DNA of 64,000 bases from Dioscorea cayenensis subsp. rotundata (taxonomy: Eukaryota; Streptophyta; Magnoliopsida; Dioscoreales; Dioscoreaceae). Below the pieces are notes generated by a model, which did no database searches, was not told where the DNA came from, and saw only the letters and a program-made list of their open reading frames with translations. A program made the translations under genes and the position numbers. Positions 60,501 through 64,000 of this stretch are shown piece after piece. The stretch covers positions 1,054,001 through 1,118,000 of the forward strand of contig NC_052484.1 in assembly GCF_009730915.1 (NCBI RefSeq). The letters are read 5' to 3'. The first letter of the stretch is position 1; each line of letters opens with the position of its first letter.

Positions 60501-63167
60501 TGTGCTTTTAAGCCCCGATAATTTGTGCCAATAACCTTGCAAAATGCTACATTCCTCTGTAGATGTAGTGAAACATGGGACCATCTAGTCGATGCATCGA
60601 TTAAAACCATAAAAATACCTAAATGGTCCACATGACTGGATGTATTGGTCCACAAATGTCTCCTCAGTATTCTTTCTAAAAAATTTAGGAGATTCACCAG
60701 TCACTTTTTGTTATAGAAGGTCCGGTTATTAGCTTTCCCATCGAATATGCCGAACATGCATATTCATTATGTGTTAGGATTTTATAATCCTTCAAAGTAG
60801 TGTCCATGAGAACTAGTAATAATCCGGCAAGAACATAATAGCACTCTGGATGTCCCAAGTCTTTCATGCCATATTTTAAATATCTCGGGTCATTAACCTT
60901 CCGGGTTATCACCGTATGTGATTCCATCACTTTAATACGTGTAAAAATATAATCCCCGAGGATATACAGGAAAGCTTTCAGTACACGTTGGCATGAAACG
61001 ACTTGTGTAATATAAAGATATTCTTTTTCCTTCCTTATCAACCGGGCTCTAAATGATATCCATTGAGACGTATATCTTTAAAAGCTTTAAAAAGGTTCCT
61101 CCTAGACTTAGGGGAATAGAGAGCATTTTTCATCCGCAAGGGATGTTCCATTTGGCAACATCAACGTCGCTTCTCGAAACCTTCAACTGTGTCCGATGAC
61201 CTTGCTATTGTGGCTATATATGCCTTTCTCATTGATAAGGATATAAAATATATTTTTCTTGTCAAAATAGTATGCGTTGTCCCATGAATCAATAATGCAT
61301 TCATCATCGACCATATTCTAACAAAACAAAAAGAAAAACATAATTTAATAAAACATAAAAGACATATTACAAACTAGTCTATATGAAATCGACATATCTA
61401 AATATGTATTTTTCGGTTACATTTAAATTATTTATGGAATTATCCTCAATTGGATCAACTATGGGGTTGTCAAGAAAATTTGTCTCAATATCTTTACCTT
61501 TCTTGTTTTTAAGTGATTCTTTGGTAAAAGATAGACAAAATGTTTTGGGGTCCCTCGAATTTCGACCAACGACCTTCCGAGCCACAACGATAGCATGTAT
61601 CTTTCTTTGTCTCTAACCCCATCTTGTGGGTTTGTTGCCTCGCTGATGCACATCATTCTCATTATCGCGTGGTCCGACATTATTTCGCCCCACCACGTAC
61701 CGCGTAGTCCTCGACCACCATAATTTCCTCGTCCACCGCTGGGTTTTTAAAACTAGCAATCAGCGACCACGCCCATCTTCTTTGCCCAAAAATTACTGGC
61801 AGCGTGCCGATCCGTATCGGTCGAGATCGATGATTCCGCGATCAACACTCATTGTTTTGTCTCCGCCACAAGGAGACAAGAAATTAATTCGTAGAATTTT
61901 GTAAAATTCTTTCTCTATATCGTTGTTGTAATATAACATTTCGCAGCGTGAAATGTTGTAAATGTTTTCTTCTCGCATCATTCCTTCTCACAACGCTTTC
62001 TCCACAGAGACGAGCATCGAACAATTTTAAACAGATTTCTGAATTATATTCTTGCACGCTTTTAAAATCTTGAAACCCCGAGGCTCGACCTAATCATTGC
62101 GTGCTTTGGGCAAGTAGACCATTCTCGAGATGTTCAAAACTCTCTTTTCACGGATAACCACAATTCTGCGGATCCCTCAATGGTCAAGTATTCATTCTTC
62201 GTGCCATCATCAATATGACGCCTTTATAAATATTAAGGCCTTCGCCTTTATTATCACTAGGCTCATTGTTATTAGCCTCAATAGTTTTACTCGTGTTTCT
62301 TGCTTTCGATGAAGCTTGATATCAAGGCTCCATGATATATAATCGCTCCCCGAGATTCAAGGGCCTCGAATTCTCTTTTGCAATATTTGCCATTTTTCTT
62401 CAAAAATAATAATATAGCATGTAATTAGAATAGAGAGTATAGAATAAAATATAAATCATCTATACTGTTCATATATATGGTATTGTTTATGTATAACACT
62501 ATTCATATATACAGAACTGTTCATGTATGACACTATTCATGCATATGGCACTATTCATGTATAATCGGTATCGTTTACATACCGCAATTATCAAGTAAAG
62601 ATTGGGAATTAAAATTTGTTTGAAAGTGATTATAAGTTAAAAGGGAAGAAGAAGTAAAAAAATAACGGAGAGAAGAAAATAAGAGTCGACGGAGAAAAAG
62701 CCCGCCCGAGTCGCCCGACGGAGAAACTCGAAGGGGCCAGCGAAGTCATGAGAAGGGCTTCGGGAGAAGAGAAAAAGGGCCCACAGATTTCTACCGAGTT
62801 TTGTCAACGATCACGGAGAGAGGGTCGCAGTGAAAAACTTAGAAGATGATGCTCGATAATTTGATTTGATGGAAAACCCTCATTGTAATAATAATATTAT
62901 TGTTTTTTTCTTGTTTATTTTAAAAAGTATCGCAATATTAGCCTTTACCGGGCTTTTAGTCATCTAGATGTTTTTATGATGCTTCTAAGAAAATCTTATG
63001 TATTGTCGATCGAATAAAAATGTATGGCTTGCTAGTATTATATTACCCGCTCGATCCTTCCCGCGATTCAAAGTATAGAAATGGATTCCACATATATATA
63101 TATATATATTAGATGAGTCAAAAAGAAAAATTAAAAATCATATGAGCAAATTCGGTCGGCAGTAGCG

Positions 63168-63325
63168 TGTTAAGAATATATATGTTATAAATGTAAAGAT
63201 AGTAATAAGAATAGTAGAACCGAGTATTTACCAAAACCCAAAAACTCAAGAATTAACTTCTTCTTCTTTCTTCTTTATTTCTCTTTCTTTCTCTCTCTTT
63301 TCTTTTATATCAAAAGTATACAAAA
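63168..63325 (-). repeat. 5' LTR of the copia element, partly hidden by the gap
   Basis: About 158 bp matching the terminal part of the LTR at 57124 (GTTAAGAATATATATGTTAT, then ATAAGAATAG and the CT-rich tract) before the N run begins. The rest of the LTR and the flanking target duplication are not visible. Confidence 0.85.
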
Positions 63326-64000
63326 NNNNNNNNNNNNNNNNNNNNNNNNNNNNNNNNNNNNNNNNNNNNNNNNNNNNNNNNNNNNNNNNNNNNNNNNNNN
63401 NNNNNNNNNNNNNNNNNNNNNNNNNNNNNNNNNNNNNNNNNNNNNNNNNNNNNNNNNNNNNNNNNNNNNNNNNNNNNNNNNNNNNNNNNNNNNNNNNNNN
63501 NNNNNNNNNNNNNNNNNNNNNNNNNNNNNNNNNNNNNNNNNNNNNNNNNNNNNNNNNNNNNNNNNNNNNNNNNNNNNNNNNNNNNNNNNNNNNNNNNNNN
63601 NNNNNNNNNNNNNNNNNNNNNNNNNNNNNNNNNNNNNNNNNNNNNNNNNNNNNNNNNNNNNNNNNNNNNNNNNNNNNNNNNNNNNNNNNNNNNNNNNNNN
63701 NNNNNNNNNNNNNNNNNNNNNNNNNNNNNNNNNNNNNNNNNNNNNNNNNNNNNNNNNNNNNNNNNNNNNNNNNNNNNNNNNNNNNNNNNNNNNNNNNNNN
63801 NNNNNNNNNNNNNNNNNNNNNNNNNNNNNNNNNNNNNNNNNNNNNNNNNNNNNNNNNNNNNNNNNNNNNNNNNNNNNNNNNNNNNNNNNNNNNNNNNNNN
63901 NNNNNNNNNNNNNNNNNNNNNNNNNNNNNNNNNNNNNNNNNNNNNNNNNNNNNNNNNNNNNNNNNNNNNNNNNNNNNNNNNNNNNNNNNNNNNNNNNNNN
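63326..64000. other. Assembly gap (N run to window end)
   Basis: 675 N in the window, probably part of another fixed-size placeholder. The assembly broke inside an LTR, as repeats often cause. Confidence 0.98.

Larger units (their letters stand above)
57124..63325 (-). mobile_element. Ty1/copia LTR retrotransposon, broken, cut by gap at its 5' side
   Basis: A fossil copia element read on the minus strand, so the 5' LTR is at the right (63168 into the gap) and the 3' LTR at the left (57124-57514). Recognisable parts from 5' to 3': gag with zinc-knuckle remains (about 62400-61380), GAG-pre-integrase (about 61040-60700), integrase (about 60700-59900) and reverse transcriptase/RNase H (about 59700-58100). 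A purine-rich tract adjoins the 3' LTR. The 3' untranslated part (57515-57725) holds two copies of a repeat of roughly 90-100 bp with AACCTTGC and GAAAAACCCA, common in plant copia elements. The internal region is heavily broken, with many interruptions in every domain, and cannot be active. The visible LTR parts are still similar, suggesting a fairly recent insertion. Confidence 0.85.

Noticed and set aside
57739-62312. Many short open frames in the copia region as host genes
   Set aside because: They are remains of one broken retroelement read in several frames.

Overview
This is a stretch of nuclear DNA from a flowering plant. All genes are split by GT-AG introns, intergenic DNA is AT-rich with many (AT)n tracts, and plant-only families are present (PPR, ALE2-type receptor kinase, plastid beta-amylase, AWPM-19, R2R3-MYB, LPA1/Rep27-like). 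First exons are clearly GC-rich compared with downstream exons (PPR, BAM1, WDR70), which suggests a monocot. A non-grass monocot such as a yam would fit, but the sequence does not settle the species. Two N runs (one of exactly 1000 N) mark a scaffolded draft.

Layout. 0-7 kb: the start of a PPR gene (-), RPL21 (+) and an ALE2-like receptor kinase (-). 9-13 kb: plastid beta-amylase BAM1 (+) behind a cluster of ABRE/G-box motifs. 14.3-16.4 kb: two 1-kb terminal-inverted-repeat elements head to head, forming a 2-kb palindrome. 18.7-22 kb: an R2R3-MYB (+) and an AWPM-19/PM19 membrane protein (+). 23.3-26.7 kb: WDR70 (+), tail to tail with a VPS62/DUF946 protein (-). 30.3-33.4 kb: a two-domain methyltransferase (-) resembling plant METTL2/6/8 tRNA m3C enzymes. 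36.6-38.1 kb: a GDSL lipase of the LTL1/cutin-synthase-like group (-). 42.9-55 kb: ING1 (-), a plastid class I glutaredoxin (-) and an LPA1-like thylakoid protein (-). 55-64 kb: a solo-LTR-like fragment, small MITE-like elements and a worn Ty1/copia element cut by the second gap.

Three themes stand out. First, nine of the thirteen genes carry one or more one-base shifts, mostly in homopolymers, while the protein on both sides stays conserved and total lengths become multiples of three once the shifts are allowed for. I read most of these as consensus errors, so the genes should not be called pseudogenes. The ALE2-like kinase has the most and could be a real pseudogene. Second, three neighbouring genes (ING1, glutaredoxin, LPA1-like) each have a decayed tandem copy of their own 5' end nearby. 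Third, BAM1 and PM19, both known in other plants as ABA or osmotic-stress responsive, carry ACGT-core ABRE motifs upstream of their start codons, and BAM1 has three more in intron 1.

The genes do not form one pathway. RPL21 and the methyltransferase (both translation-related) share a site II plus telo-box promoter module. Glutaredoxin and the LPA1-like gene are adjacent, as I recall their Arabidopsis counterparts At4g28730 and At4g28740 to be, which would be ancient microsynteny.
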